Positions 33,505 to 45,790 are shown, counted from the first letter of the stretch. The stretch: DNA of 64,000 nt from Rhododendron vialii (GCF_030253575.1 NC_080558.1:6830001-6894000); one strand, 5' to 3'. Numbers and translations: made by a program. Notes: a model not told the origin generated them from the sequence alone.

Positions 33505-34500
33505 AAAAGTGTGTGAATTGTGCAGATGAGGTGTGAATTCTGTATTTAGGGGTGTAAATTTTGCATTTAGAGGTGTGAATTTTGTATTTAGAGGTATCGA
33601 TTTTATAATTTGAGGGGTGTAAATTGTGTAGACGGGTGTGAATTCTGTATTTAGAGATGTGAATTATGTAATTCATGGGGTGTGAATTGTGCCGATGGGC
33701 TACATTCAGGGGTGTGAATTCTAGAGGTATGAAAAAAAGCAGATGAGATGTGAATTCTGAGGGTGTGAATTTTTTTGGTGGAGTGAATTCTTTTTTTGAA
33801 TGTGTGAATTCTTAATTTAGTGACGTGAATTCTATCTTTTTCAAGGGTGTGAATTTTTTTTTTTGAATATGTGAATTCTTTTTTTTTGAAGGTGTGAATT
33901 CTTAATTTGGTGGTGTGAATTCTATCTTTTTCGAAGATGTGAATTCTGCAAAAGGGTATGATATGAAATTACCGGGATGTGAATTATGCAAAAGATATGG
34001 AAAGGACTGTAAATTGATATGTGGATTTTAAGGACATGAATTCTGTAAAGGTGTGTGGATTTGTAAATGGTGTATTGGGGCCAAATCCACACACTCAAGA
34101 ATTCACACCAATAATTTATCCAAAATTTTGAGGGCATGAATAGTGCATAGGGGTGTGAATGAGTGTCAATTCAAATGTGTGAATTCTTGCAAATGGATGT
34201 GAATTCTACAAAAGGGATGAATAGTAAAAATGAGACGTGAATTCTGAAGGTGTGAATTTTTGGGGTGTGAATTCTGTGAGGTGTGAATTTTTGGGGTGTG
34301 AATTCTGTGGGGTGTGAATTTCAAATGAGTGTCAATTCAAAGGTGTGAATTCTGCACAGGGGATGAATAGTAAAAATGAGATGTGAATTCTGCAAAAGGG
34401 TGTGAATTCTTGGGGTGTGAATTCTGTGAGGTGTAAATTCTTGGGGTGCGAATTTTGTGGGGTGCGAATTTTGTGGAATGTGAATTCTGTAGGTTGTTGA
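33505..34500 (+). repeat. Degenerate 'GGTGTGAATTCT' minisatellite, ~1 kb
   Basis: Dozens of copies of an 11-20 bp unit with core GTGTGAATTCTG or GTGTGAATTTTG, separated by variable spacers such as 'tatttagag', 'caaaaggg' and 'ttggg'. A short inverted stretch lies at 34087-34110 ('ccacacactcaagaattcac'). Numerous EcoRI sites (GAATTC) result from the unit itself. No coding sequence is claimed. Confidence 0.85.
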
Positions 34501-35200
34501 AAAGTGACAAGAGTAAAATAGTAAAAACATATTTAAAAAGAAGCTGGATGAGATAGCTCTACTAAAAAGGGTTTGCATGGAACTCTAAGCAAAAACTAGG
34601 ACCGGCGAGGAATTTCCCCTTGAATTTTAGGGATATTCTTGAGTCCGTTCCATTATCTAAGCGAGCTTTAAAAACTCGACTTAATCCAATCCGATAGCCT
34701 ATGAGCAACTTTACCAGCTGAGATTAAATAGATTTAAAGCCATTTTAGCTCATCAAAGTAGGACAAATAACCTTACACCAAAGTAGCTAAACAAAGAGCA
34801 AAAATAAATTTGTGAACAGTGCTTCGGCACTTTTGGCTTACAACTGTTCATCAGGTACGTGATATACAACATTATTTTTTCTCTCCTCTCTCCATCCCTC
34901 TCTCTTTCTGTTTCTTCTTCTTTTTTTTTTAATTGTATTTTGTTGTACTATTTGGGAAAGAAAAAAATATATTTTAATAGAAAATAGGTTAAATAGATAG
35001 TGTTTGTATAGTGTTGAAAGGAATATGAGTAGATAAAATAAAAATGTACACTATTCACAAGATTTTTTACGTAATTATTGATAAAATTGTTCTAAGTACA
35101 TACCCCAAAACCTTGTAAAATAGCGGATCCACCCAGAGGCACGGTACCGAGAGAAGTGGAAGTCTGTTTGTCTTTTTTAGTATTTTGCTCAACTATTCAA
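34501..35200. other. Unassigned intergenic region
   Basis: AT-rich. About 34660-35110 looks like decayed transposon sequence, without clear ends. The F-box leader begins near 35200. Confidence 0.35.
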
Positions 35201-35270
35201 CCACCCAGATTGCGCCATTCTCGGAAAATTCCTTATCCCTTGGAACACAGACGAAATCACATCACCATCT

Positions 35271-36434
35271 ATGGCGACCGGAAGCAGCTCAACTTGTCGA
35301 GAACCCAAAAAGACCATGCAGACCTCTCACTTACTACGGGAGGTACTACCGAACCTCCCGTCCGAAATCATCTACGATATACTATCGAGGCTTCCCGTCA
35401 AGTCTCTGCTGCGATTCAGGTGCGTTTCCAAATCGTTGTGTTCTTTGATTTCTGAACCCGAATTCGCAAAAACCCATCTCAGTTTAGCATCTAGGAACAA
35501 TGTTTATGGCCACCATAAACTCATTCTAACCGAGCAGGATCGCAATGGAGTCGATTGCTCTCTTTACTCTATTTCGAATGAGCAATCTGATACTGCTGTC
35601 AAGCTTGATTGCCTTGTGAAAGGACCTGATTGTGGAGAAAGGATTGTGGGTTGCTGTGATGGATTGGTATGCATTGTAAGTGAAAGGGAAGTACGTATAT
35701 GGAACCCATCTACTAGGAAATCCAAGAGATTCCCGAATGTTGAAACGCAGAACCTTTCAGTCGGGAGGTATGTGAGGTACGGGTTTGGTTATGCTGAGTC
35801 TATTGACGACTACAAGGTGGTGGGATTCTTTCGTGACGTAAATACTGGTCTTGAGTTTGAAGCGCAGGTGTGTACATTAAGGACTCATTCATGGAGGAGG
35901 ATTGGAAGCTTTCCTTTTTGTCTTCCTTCAGATGGTTTAGTGACAAATTTGAACGGTAGCGGTATATTTGTGAGTGGTGCGCTACATTGGTTTTTGGGTG
36001 GCAATGGCGGTAGCATTATTGTTTCTCTTGATTTGGTGAATGTGACGTTCGGAGAGGTTTTGGAACCTCATTATCAACGTGGTAGTTTGGATCAGATTGG
36101 GTTGGATGTCTTAAATGGATGCCTCTGTACACTCGCTACCTACGATGATTGCACTGATGTTTGGGTAATGAAGGAATATGGTATTAGAGAGTCCTGGGCC
36201 AAGTTGATTACCATAACTTATGCAGCACATCCTTTTGATGGTCAGTACTCCCAACCATTGTGCATTTTGGCGAATGGTGAAATTTTACTCCATATCCAGT
36301 CGCAATTAGTTCTGTACAACTACATAGATGGCACATTTAGCTATCCTATGATTCATATTTTTTCGTCTTTTTCTGTGCATACCTACGTTGAGAGTCTAGT
36401 CTTGACTGACACTGATGCTGATAGTGGGGTTTAG
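35271..36434 (+). CDS. F-box/FBA protein with altered F-box
   Basis: Intronless 387-residue protein, closest in the window to the copy at 25863. The start ATGGCGACC matches its paralogues. The F-box is at about residues 28-66 (LPSEIIYDILSRLPVKSLL). However, the motif CVSKSWRSLI of the other copies reads CVSKSLCSLI (TGGCGT to TTGTGT): the near-invariant tryptophan and adjacent arginine are lost, which could weaken SKP1 binding. The FBA domain is intact (VGCCDGLVC, IWNPSTRKSKRFP, YGFGYAESIDDYKVVGF, VWVMKEYGIRESWAKLI). The open frame is otherwise undamaged. Predicted SCF adaptor; the effect of the substitution is inferred. Confidence 0.87.
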   Translation: MATGSSSTCREPKKTMQTSHLLREVLPNLPSEIIYDILSRLPVKSLLRFRCVSKSLCSLISEPEFAKTHLSLASRNNVYGHHKLILTEQDRNGVDCSLYSISNEQSDTAVKLDCLVKGPDCGERIVGCCDGLVCIVSEREVRIWNPSTRKSKRFPNVETQNLSVGRYVRYGFGYAESIDDYKVVGFFRDVNTGLEFEAQVCTLRTHSWRRIGSFPFCLPSDGLVTNLNGSGIFVSGALHWFLGGNGGSIIVSLDLVNVTFGEVLEPHYQRGSLDQIGLDVLNGCLCTLATYDDCTDVWVMKEYGIRESWAKLITITYAAHPFDGQYSQPLCILANGEILLHIQSQLVLYNYIDGTFSYPMIHIFSSFSVHTYVESLVLTDTDADSGV

Positions 36435-39400
36435 TGGCGACACCAACACTAAAGGGAATGAAGGTAAATTTAGACTTTTGATTATGTCTTACTAGCCTTA
36501 CCCAACTCTTTTCAATCCGCAATGTGTTTCTATTTGTTCTAGTGTCATTTTAATCTATTTAGTGATGTTCTCGATGTTGAAGTTAAAACTAGAAAGAAAA
36601 AGGTTCCTTTGCTCAGTTTTATTGAAGCTTGATCAAATTTTGGGAAAACCTCCTGTTAACCGCGAAAGGAGTTGTGTAAGTATGGTTTTGCATCATTATA
36701 TCTTTGACATTGTTTAATGAGATGATGGGTTCTTGAGGTGGCACTTGAATATTTATGACATTTCTGGAAACTTGGAGGAATAGGTTGAGGAAAATTTGGA
36801 AGATCTCCAAATATGCATGAGGGATGAGTATATAGTCATGTAGATGCCCTTGTCGTTAATCTAATGGTCTTGTAAAGTATTTTTTTCCCGCCTTTTTAGG
36901 TGTTTCAAAAATGGATATTGGGAAGTTATATTGGCTAACATTGTGATCATTTTGCGTGCTTTTGACTTAGAGGAGCATTAAGTTGAAAAAGACTCGGGGG
37001 AACATTGGTATCCTCTTTTTTGGGGAGTGGGAGGAATCAAATATTTCCTTCCTTGGCGTGGCCCATTGCTTGACCCTTTTTTAATTTTCTTGAGGACATT
37101 GAACTTTTGACTTTTGGGGCTCTTCAACTAATTTCGCGATTAGTTCAGGCTCAATCAGATTTCTTGCTTTAAAGTGTTCACCCCAAGTGTACTCAATGAT
37201 CGAAGAAGCAAAATCTCTACAAGAACTTACAGGCCGGGCATGTTTAATTAATAATTTATAATTGTGGGTTTGAGTAGTTTTCGTGTTTTCACTAAATAGT
37301 TGTTGGAAGTATGAGGTTGCTAGCTATTGATGAGTTTTTGAGCTTGAATCATTCGAACAAGAGTAGTCTAATGTGATGATCAAAAGAAAAAAAGAGAGAG
37401 TAATCTAATGTTCATCCTTACAATAGTTTGGGGGACTGATTTGAGGATAAGTAAGCCACTAAACCCGAGGCGCTATATCACAATTCATTCATTCTCAGGC
37501 ATAGCTGTTCACGAAACATGACATGGGACATCTGTCGGCGGGGAGAGTCTTATATCTGGTGACGTGGCAAATGTTGCTTGATCAAGCGTGGAAGCCGAGT
37601 ACATGCGATGGCTCATATTGAATTCAAGGCTTATATTGAGGCCATGGAGGTTTTTTTGGTGGAATTGTTGAAATCTCTCCCAACTGAGGTTAGGCATGCG
37701 TTGGGAGTAAGTTAGAGCCACTATGCCGCGTTCTGTTTTATGGTGCGCGAGTGCAGATTAGGTATGAGTTACGACTGCGGACTGTCTTTAGCTGCAGACT
37801 CCACCAACTTCAAATGACTATATCTCCCTAATTTGGACTTAGTGTAGGCTGAGTTTATATCTAAATTCAAGCCCGTGAAGTCTACTTCCCGTTGGATTGG
37901 TGATGGCCCCATCATCTATTTCTATCTAGTGAAAAGAGAATGGTCGTAGTGCCACTGTACCACAGACTACTCTTTGGATTCCATGTGGATTATCGGTAGT
38001 TTGTTGCGTTTTGACTTCATCACTCATTTAGGATCTCCATCTTTGACCTTGGACCATTAGTAGCATGTCGTGTGTCTGCGGGACTCCTAGGTATGACTTA
38101 TGAGTGCTTTAGACGATACCTCGGAGAGTATCCTTAGAGCCTTGTGAGGTTAGCTGAACATTGTTATTTGATTGCTTATTCCTGAATGCGTAGAGCTAAT
38201 GTAGGAATGTTTGATGGAACTGGGATTCAAGTGAGTGTTGCATACCTTGGTCACATCACTGTATTGACTCTATTCTTACTTTATGTTTCTATATTTAGTG
38301 AGCTGAATCGATGTTAGGCTTTTGATACTAGATTAAGAATCTTTTAGTAGCACTACGGACACCCTTGTGCTGGAGGATAATAAGCAGGCTAGGACTTAAA
38401 GGATTGTGCAACCTGCTGTCAACCGGTCGTACTTCTTGGTAACTTTCATTGGTTGTGCACCACTTAAGAGGATTGTGCAACATGGTGTCAAATGGTCGTA
38501 TTTCATGGCACCTTTCATTGGTTTTGCACCATTATATAGAATGATTATTTATTGAGTTGCTTATTGAGAAACTTACCGATTGTTTGGTTTATATATACTG
38601 CCTTTTTACTTGAATTTTCCGCTCATCTATAGCACATTATACTTTTTGTATGCAGTATCTCATACATGTGTTAACTAACGAATTTTACATATTTTCAGGA
38701 ACTGAGAATGAGATGTGTGATTCCATTAATCGAATGGCATCTATGGTAGGCTCCGTGAATTGCTTACGACTTTGGCATGTAATGAGAGCTACTCGTAATA
38801 CTCTTATATTTTCTTTTATTTGTAATAGTTCTTTACTTGGGCGGTTTGAATATTTCTATTCCGTACATATTGGTTCCCGAGCTTTTTGAAATAATAGTAA
38901 TGTCATATGGATCTAGTCTGGTACTTGCGCAGCTCTACAGAGTACCTACAGCCTGGGATGGCTTTTGGGAACTTAGTGGTACAATTATGGCTTCAATGTG
39001 TCTTGTTTATCTGGTGAATTGGCCTTGTTGCAAACGTCGGCTGGAGTTCATAACCAAGATCAGTAGCACTCGTGAAAAGGCGACATGAAGTCGTAAATCG
39101 TAAACCAGATTTGTTTTTCGGTGTGGATATAACGAATACATTTTCGCATCATGTTTAAATGAAGATGAAATTCAAATACAACTAAGCTTGGGAAAGATAG
39201 CATGTATCACCCGGATTATCGGGTTTAATTTTGAAGTCGTATGCACACTTGTTTAAAAACCCAATTTGGCTTTGCTACAACCTAACCTCCTGAGACTATA
39301 AGAAATTTCCTGTTTTTCATTTCAGTTAGCAATATTTGACATTTTATTTGGAGTTTTACCTAGGCTTGGCAAGAGTCTCCTCGCTTTCTCTCTCATGAGG

Positions 39401-40440
39401 AGCCCACAAAATACAAAGGCAATTGTGCATTCGACTTTACGAGGAGAAACTGAAAGGAGGAACATTGTGTTGAAGAAAGAAAGCTAAAAATTTGGCATTT
39501 TTTTTAGTGTGTGTGTTATCTTGACCTTGTCTATTTTCCGGCCCGTCTGCCAGTTCCAGCACCACCAGCTACCATTTTTTGATGACTCAGAGTCTTCGTC
39601 GGCCTACTTGTTGCTTATAGTCTTCGTCGGCCTACTGATTGCTTATAGTCTTCTTCCGCCTACTGATTGATGCTGTTAACATTCCCGTTTCGATCTTTTT
39701 CCTTTATCTTCATTTCTCCTATTCAGTTGGTGATATAATCGATTTTTCGGGCTGGTGGTGAGGGCACGCAATCAATGAAACCACCACTTCTCCGCCCACT
39801 TATACTGTTGTTAACCGTCACCAGACCACCATCGCCACTATCAACTCATCCCCTAAAAGTCAGCACTTTCTATGCTTACCATCCCAATTCCCATCAGCAT
39901 GCACCATTCTTCCACCACTGCAACCGCAACCATGTCCCTCCCAACATACAAAAACAGAAAGTAAAAAACTAAAATTAGTAGATTCTAGATTTTGATTTCT
40001 AGCATCGAATACTTTAGCTTTAACACTTCATTTTCATTTTCTTTCAACTCCATATATTCTTTTTTTTTTGGTCATACGGTATACATCAGCGGAGATTAGC
40101 AGGATGTTTGTATGTTAGTCAACGGAGATTTTAGAGGCTATCCATAGCCCTGAACCCCAAACCTAAAAAATTTGACCAATGAGACAATCAATTTGACAAG
40201 CTTGATTTCTCAACTCCAGATATTCAATGTTTAATCTTTTATTCTTAGGGTGTCTTCAATGGCGTAACCAAAACTAAAAAAATTTGAAGTAACCAATGTT
40301 GGTCCAAAATATGATTTACAATGGCATAACCAAACTTAGCAATGTCTTTAAATGATCAAAACTAGTACTGTAACATTTTTTCTTTAGATAATCAAATTTA
40401 ACGGGGATCTCTTTTTCTCTCATCACTATCAATGGACCCA
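36435..40440 (+). repeat. Alpha-type 3' flank, second long copy
   Basis: Collinear with 27036-30340. Differences include about 150 bp of extra sequence at 37437-37640, a much shorter CT run near 39380 and the 150-bp insertion at 40060. No gene is supported. Confidence 0.8.
40060..40209 (-). mobile_element. Short retroposon insertion with 16-bp target duplication
   Basis: Flanked by 'tcaactccatatattc' (40044-40059) and 'tcaactccagatattc' (40210-40225), one mismatch. The undisturbed duplicate at 30164 has a single copy. The insert begins with a T-run on the plus strand, i.e. an A-tail in minus orientation. Long target duplications and an A-tail are the marks of LINE/SINE insertion; 150 bp fits a SINE or a severely truncated LINE. 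Confidence 0.8.
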
Positions 40441-40639
40441 CCAATTCACATTTATTCTCAACTCTTTCTATCTTTCTACCAAAAAGACCATTGTGGGACT
40501 TTACATTGTTAATATTAGCAACCCTTAAAATGGATAGCCAAAAGATGAGACGGTAAATCTTGCTTATGTCATTGAATGCATGTATGTACCCCTTATTTAG
40601 TAATCTTATCAAACAACACGGGTAGTGTTTAGAATGTCA

Positions 40640-41700
40640 AAACTAGTAGGTGTTAAAAGAATAGAAGGTGGATCCTCTTCATTAACCCGTCACTTGTGGT
40701 TGTCTAAAAAATTGTGGGTTCTACAATATCTTTCCAAAAAGGTCGTGTTGCACATATTAGGAATGCAAATGAGTACAGCTTTGTAGTATTCGAATTCAGC
40801 TCGTTTACTAAACATGCCCGAAACTCAAGCTCGACTTGTTTGTAAATGAGTCGAGCATTTACAAACGATGCGAGATTTTTTAAGCCGACTCAAGTTTTGG
40901 TGTGTTGAGCTCGATTCGTATACTCAAGGCCGGCTTCGAAATTCGCGGGACCTAAGATGAACTTACGAGGGAAAAAAAATATTCATATGGGGAAGAAAAA
41001 GAAAAAGAAAAGCCCCTTACACTTGAACCATATACCTCTTGGATAGATGAACTAAGCTTTTCCACTAGGTTAGCTAACTTATTTGTTATGTAAGTGCTAG
41101 ATATATACTTATTACATATCTAACTATACCGATCTGTGGCCCTAATTTTGATCCAAAATTTGGGGCTTAAGTCTGCCACCTTACTTGTCTCGGCTCAGAG
41201 CCGGCCTTGCGTATACTAAACGTGCCTATAACTGATGTAGCGGAAGCTAAAGAAGAACAAAACCACTAAATCGAGTCTGAAATCTGTTGATTCGTAACGA
41301 ATACCCGGAGATCAAAATCATTCTCTAAACCTGTTTAGTCAAAGAATATCCAGAAATAAAGGCAACAATAATTGGTTGATTCACACAGAATATCCAAAAG
41401 TTAGCATAAAAGAAAACAATCTTTATAATTTTATTACTAAAAAAAAATAGTTCTAAGACTTATAACTCAATTTATAGTAGAAGAAATCCTACACACTAGG
41501 AAATAAAGAAAAATGAAACTACAAAATTAGAATCTATTTATTCTTTTTGATCAAATAATTCTTAAAAGGAAACTAAATTAAAAAAATAAATAATGTAGAC
41601 ACTTATTTATATAATTATAAGATTTCTAACAAAATATACATAAAACAAAATAAGAAACTTTATATTTTTTTAAATAATAAATATAATCTTTTTATTTTGC
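40640..41700. other. AT-rich region upstream of beta F-box copy
   Basis: No gene. 40790-40924 plus 41218 onward belong to an older repeat rich in 'gctcga' motifs ('ctcgactt', 'gagtcgagc') that is split by the hAT-like element at 40925. 41230-41700 is very AT-rich with nothing recognised. Confidence 0.4.
40925..41209. mobile_element. hAT-type MITE, 285 bp, 8-bp target duplication
   Basis: The terminal inverted repeats are CAAGGCCGGC on the left and GCCGGCCTTG on the right. The perfect target duplication 'cgtatact' is at 40917-40924 and 41210-41217; 8 bp is diagnostic of the hAT superfamily. There is no coding capacity. It sits inside an older repeat. Confidence 0.9.
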
Positions 41701-41900
41701 ATCAATAACTCAACTTGGCGCTTTGTATGATTACTAACAAGTCTAGCGGCGGTGCGGAATCTAAGCTGGACCGAGTGCGGTGGAAGTCCGTTCGGATTCA
41801 AGCCCTAACCATAAATTCTAGCCAACCCGTATTGCACCATGCTCGAATATTTTCCCTATCCCCCAAAGCACAGACGCAATCACAGCACCATCTATCATCT

Positions 41901-43102
41901 ATGGCGACCAAAAGAAGCTCCAATAACCGAGAACCCGAAATGACCGAGCAGACCCCTCATGGCCTCCTCTCGACGGAAGATTCTCTCCTACTGCCGGATC
42001 TCCCGCCGGAAATCATCTTCCAAATACTGTCGAGACTTCCAGTCAAGTCTCTGTTGCGATTCAGGTGCGTTTCCAAATCATGGCGTTCTTTGATTTCTCA
42101 ACCCCAATTCGTGAGAGCCCATCTCAGTTTAGCATCTACGAAAAGTGATTATACCCACCATCGACTCATTCTAACCGAGTGTCCACCCTCTACTGGTGTC
42201 AAGTCATGCTCTCTTTACTCCATTCTGAATGAGCAATCCGATACTGCTGTTGATCTTGACTGCCCTTTGAACGTACCTCGTTCTAGAATAATGGTTGTGG
42301 GTTGCTGTGATGGTTTAGTGTGCATCGCAGCTGGAAACGAAGTATGTATTTGGAACCCGCCTACTAGGAAATCCAAGAGATTACCGAATGTTGACATGAG
42401 GTACCTTTTTTATAGGTATGGGTTTTGTTATGATGAGTCTAGTGATGATTACAAGGTGGTGGGATTCTTCTCTACTGCTGGGGCAAGCGGTGGTGATCTC
42501 GAAGTCAAGTTGTATTCTTCAAAAACAGATTCGTGGAGGAGTATTGTAGACTCTTCTGATTTTATACCTTGGAATGATTCAGGGATATATGTGAAGGGGG
42601 CCCTTCATTGGGCCCCCTGGGGGGAGTCCCATAAGGCTATTGTTTCTCTTGATTTGGCAAAGGAGAAGTTTGGAGAGGTTTTGCAACCTGATTATGGAGT
42701 TGTTATTCTCAGTCGATGCTGGCTGTTGTAAGTGGATGCCTGTGTGTATTTCGCCACTATGATGAAGCTTGTGATGTATGGGTGATGAAGGAATACGGTA
42801 GAGGAGAGTCTTGGATCAAATTGGTTGTTATACCTTATGTTACACATCCATCGAATTATGAGTATTCCCCACCATTGTGCATTTTGAAGAATGGTGATGT
42901 TTTACTGGATATCCGGACGCATTTAGTTCGCTACTATCCAAGAGATGGCACCTTTGCTTATCCTACAATTCGTAATTGTTTTCTGAATTTTGATGCGTAT
43001 CCCTACATTGAGAGCCTAGTCTCGCTTGACACACTGGGGTTCGATTGCGATTTGTCTTCTAAGAGGAGTAAAGGTAAATTAAATGTTTTAATTATGTCTT
43101 GA
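41901..43102 (+). pseudogene. F-box/FBA gene with a single frameshift
   Basis: Start ATGGCGACC at 41901 by alignment with paralogues, although the frame is open from 41715. It has an intact F-box (LPPEIIFQILSRLPVKSLL, CVSKSWRSLI) and the first two thirds of the FBA domain (VGCCDGLVC, IWNPPTRKSKRLP, YGFCYDESSDDYKVVGF). Relative to the 5921 gene one base is missing near 42696-42700, in 'gattatggagttgtt'. The first frame therefore ends at 42731 while the C-terminal third (CLCVFRHYDEACDVWVMKEYG through RYYPRDGTFAYPTI) continues one frame over to 43102. As sequenced the product would lose the last part of FBA. Everything else is intact, so a recent mutation or a base-calling error are both possible. 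Confidence 0.87.
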
Positions 43103-44027
43103 TCGCCTTTCGCAACTTTGTTCAATGCGTAATGTGTTCATACCTTATAGTTTTTCTTTTGTATCTTGTTATGTCTGAGTGATATACTCAATGTAGTTGT
43201 CTATACCCAAAAAATGAACAAAGTTCCCTGCTCATATCTATTGAAGAAAAAAGTTGTGGTAAAGCCTTCTGTTAACTGTGAAAGAAAATCTTGTTAATAT
43301 GGTTTCACATAATTATGTATCTGATTGGGGAAGTGGGAATTTTTTCCAAGCATCATGATAACTGGCAGGCACTTGCGATATGCGAATGCATTAGGAATCC
43401 ACGAGTGATAAGAAGGCTTCTTTTTTCTTTTTCTTTTTTTGTCAACATGATAGGAAACTTTCATTGATAAAACGATCATTGCTGTACATGAAAGAGGATG
43501 ATTATTGTTCCACAGAGGATCCAATAACCAATCAGGAGGTTTATCTTCCTGAGAATGAATACGAGAACCTTGCAAACGCGAAGTTGTCAAAGTTTGTGCA
43601 ACTACATTTACTGATTAACGAATAAAAAGAAAATCGCAAATCCTAAACCGAACTTCTCAGCAAATATCTTCGAATACAACTCTCACTTCTGTAGGGCAAG
43701 ACATCGGTGTAGTCTCATTTGCGTGGAAATCTCATTATTAGCATATTCGCATGGAAAAATCTTATATCAAAAACCTTTTGAATTGCCCTTGTGTTTGTTT
43801 ATCGCATTGAAATTGATTGCAACTGTTTTACTAGACACCTCTATTAACACCAATTCAATCTGGAGTAGAGTTGTTGGATGTGAGTTTTGGTTTTTGACTC
43901 TCATTTTTTTATCGGCTTTTGACTCTCGTTGAATGTGTCTTGATTAATTTAGGGAGAGAGAGATTGTTAAAATGAAACATCCTTGTTGTGGGCTTGGGAA
44001 TAATTCAAGACTTGGTCACATTTTTTA
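43103..44027 (+). repeat. Beta-type 3' flank, first part
   Basis: Parallel to 7091-7830 and 11584-12260. It breaks off near 44027 ('cacattttttagcagtg') where other copies continue 'gcatttctagttg'; the flank resumes near 45790. Confidence 0.7.
43424..43695 (-). mobile_element. LINE 3' fragment
   Basis: Inserted in 'gataagaaggcttc', compared with uninterrupted 'gataggaagacttc' in the two other beta flanks. The T-rich left edge is an A-tail in minus orientation. The minus frame reads LTTSRLQGSRIHSQEDKPPD and WLLDPLW, like the extreme C-terminus of plant LINE RNase H regions. Confidence 0.6.
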
Positions 44028-44503
44028 GCAGTGTTTCAAAAATTGGCCTAGGTGGCCGCCTAGGCGCTTGGCGGTCATCCACCGCCTCGACTAGGGGCCT
44101 AGGAGCTGATTTGCGTTGCAAGACAATACGTCGGCCGCTAGCAGGATTATTGGCAAATAATTGGCTAGGCGGATGGGTCATGGGAGGGATTAATTGGAGA
44201 AATTAGGCAGTTAGGGAGGATTATTTGGGGGTTGAATACATAACTTTGCAAATCTAAAGGTGGAATTAGGCGGCTAGGCGAGATTAATCGGAAGTTAAAT
44301 GCGTAATTTTGCAAAAAGGGTTACATATTGTGGTAATTACTACTAGGGTTTTAGTGTAGTTTTACTATAATATATAGTCATACATTGTACAATATAAACG
44401 ACTTAAATCTAAACCTCATCTTCTCTGCTCGTTGCTGCTGCAAACGAACCTACGGTCCTCTCTCTCGTCTTTCTCTTTGTCGTCTCTTGTCTCTCTCTGT
44501 GTC

Positions 44504-44563
<60 letters not shown>

Positions 44564-45790
44564 GTATGTAGTCACTGTGTTGTTTTTTCATTTGTTTGTT
44601 GTCAAATAAAGTGAAATTATGTGAATATAAGCTTTATTTCCTCTGTTTATATGTAAATTATTGTTTTACTAGTAGATGCCTGTGTGTAAAGGTACGTCCA
44701 AACGAAATACAGTCCCGACTTAAATAAGTTGTCTGTTCTACCTGTCCAATATAACCTACTAACTCTTTGCCTCGCTTTAAAAGGCTCATGCCAAGGTAGA
44801 GAGAATAAATAAAAAAGGCAATAATTTACAGGTTAATTATCAACTCTCTTGAAATAATATCAACTTAAGATGAAAAAAAAACAAAATGTAATAAATTGGA
44901 AAGGAAAGTGTATATATTACCACAACAGCAGATCAAAGTAAGGAAACATTCTTTTAATCGAACGACTACAATCTTATCTTGAAGACAATCAACTACTGTA
45001 GAGGTGCTCATGTTTGTACGTGTAGACAAAAATCGCTCTGTTTGATAATATAGATTCTCCTCATGTTCTACTCCAAGTTTTCAAAGGTGAAAGCGCAAGA
45101 CGAGGTTGTTGACCTGTCATGACTCATGAGGCAAGGCGTAAGCCTTAGAGGCATTGATTGAGGCATAAGCCTTTGGAGTTTTTGCTTTTAATTTATAGAA
45201 AATAATTAAAAACACCATAAAAAGAGTGGTAGTGTTTGCGGCTTTGCGCCAGGCAAAGGTACCTCAAAATAAATAAGAAAATAGTTGATAAAATTTCCCG
45301 AAAACCATGTGAAGGCATAAAACATAAAGCATTGATAGATTCAACTTTTATTAGCACTCTCAGTTGTCTCGCAAGTACACAAAAACCCGGCGTCTTTGGC
45401 CCGACAACTTTAAATGAACCGACTCTTTTACTTAAAAAGAAAGAACCGACTCTTCTAAGGCGTTCGCCTCCATCATCTAGGTGAAAAAAGTGTGAAAGGC
45501 ATATGCCGCTTTTGTGGTTCTCTGCCCAAACAGTAACTCCAAGAGGCATTTTTTGCTGTGCCTTGCCTCAAGGCGAGCCCCAGAATCGCCTTTGGAAACA
45601 TTGGACTTCTACTTACTCATAACTTGGGGATGGGGGAGGAAATTTTTTTAAAAAAAATATATGAAAAAACCGACTAATCTCTAGGCGCCAATTAATCAGC
45701 CTAGGCGCTAGACAGTGCCCGGCCGCCCGACTAGTGCCTAGCGCCTTTTAGAATATTATTTTCTACTTGCATGCATTTAAAGGTTTTTAT
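44028..45790. mobile_element. ~1.76-kb transposon block splitting the beta flank
   Basis: The left part has 'ggcctaggtggccgcctagg' and further CTAGGCG motifs. The right part (45682-45757) has the same motif family ('cctaggcgctag', 'gtgcctagcgcc') in roughly inverted arrangement. A second element with inverted ends 'ttttcaaaggtgaaagcgc' and 'tcgcctttggaaac' seems nested at about 45078-45600. No open frame of transposase type is seen, so these are non-autonomous. Exact ends and target duplications were not resolved. Confidence 0.55.
44505..44560 (+). repeat. (CT)n microsatellite
   Basis: Near-perfect CT run inside the transposon block. The three overlapping 'serine/leucine' open frames across it are artefacts of the repeat. 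Confidence 0.95.

Noticed and set aside
33505-34500. CRISPR-like spaced repeats
   Set aside because: Units and spacers are degenerate and variable in length and the window is plant DNA; this is a minisatellite.
37437-37640. Possible coding frame in extra sequence of the second alpha flank
   Set aside because: Contains an internal stop and has no recognised motif; the sister flank lacks most of it.
1963-43102. Assignment of the cluster as a self-incompatibility (SLF/SFBB) locus
   Set aside because: The F-box/FBA architecture fits, but the same architecture is shared by hundreds of unrelated plant F-box genes, and no S-RNase or diagnostic motif is present. Kept only as a testable possibility.
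44385-44614. Serine/leucine and arginine/glutamate open frames over the CT tract
   Set aside because: Pure microsatellite translation on both strands.
45078-45600. Candidate TIR transposon with ends ttttcaaaggtg / cctttggaaac
   Set aside because: Ends look inverted, but I could not find a target duplication, so it is mentioned only within the larger insertion block.
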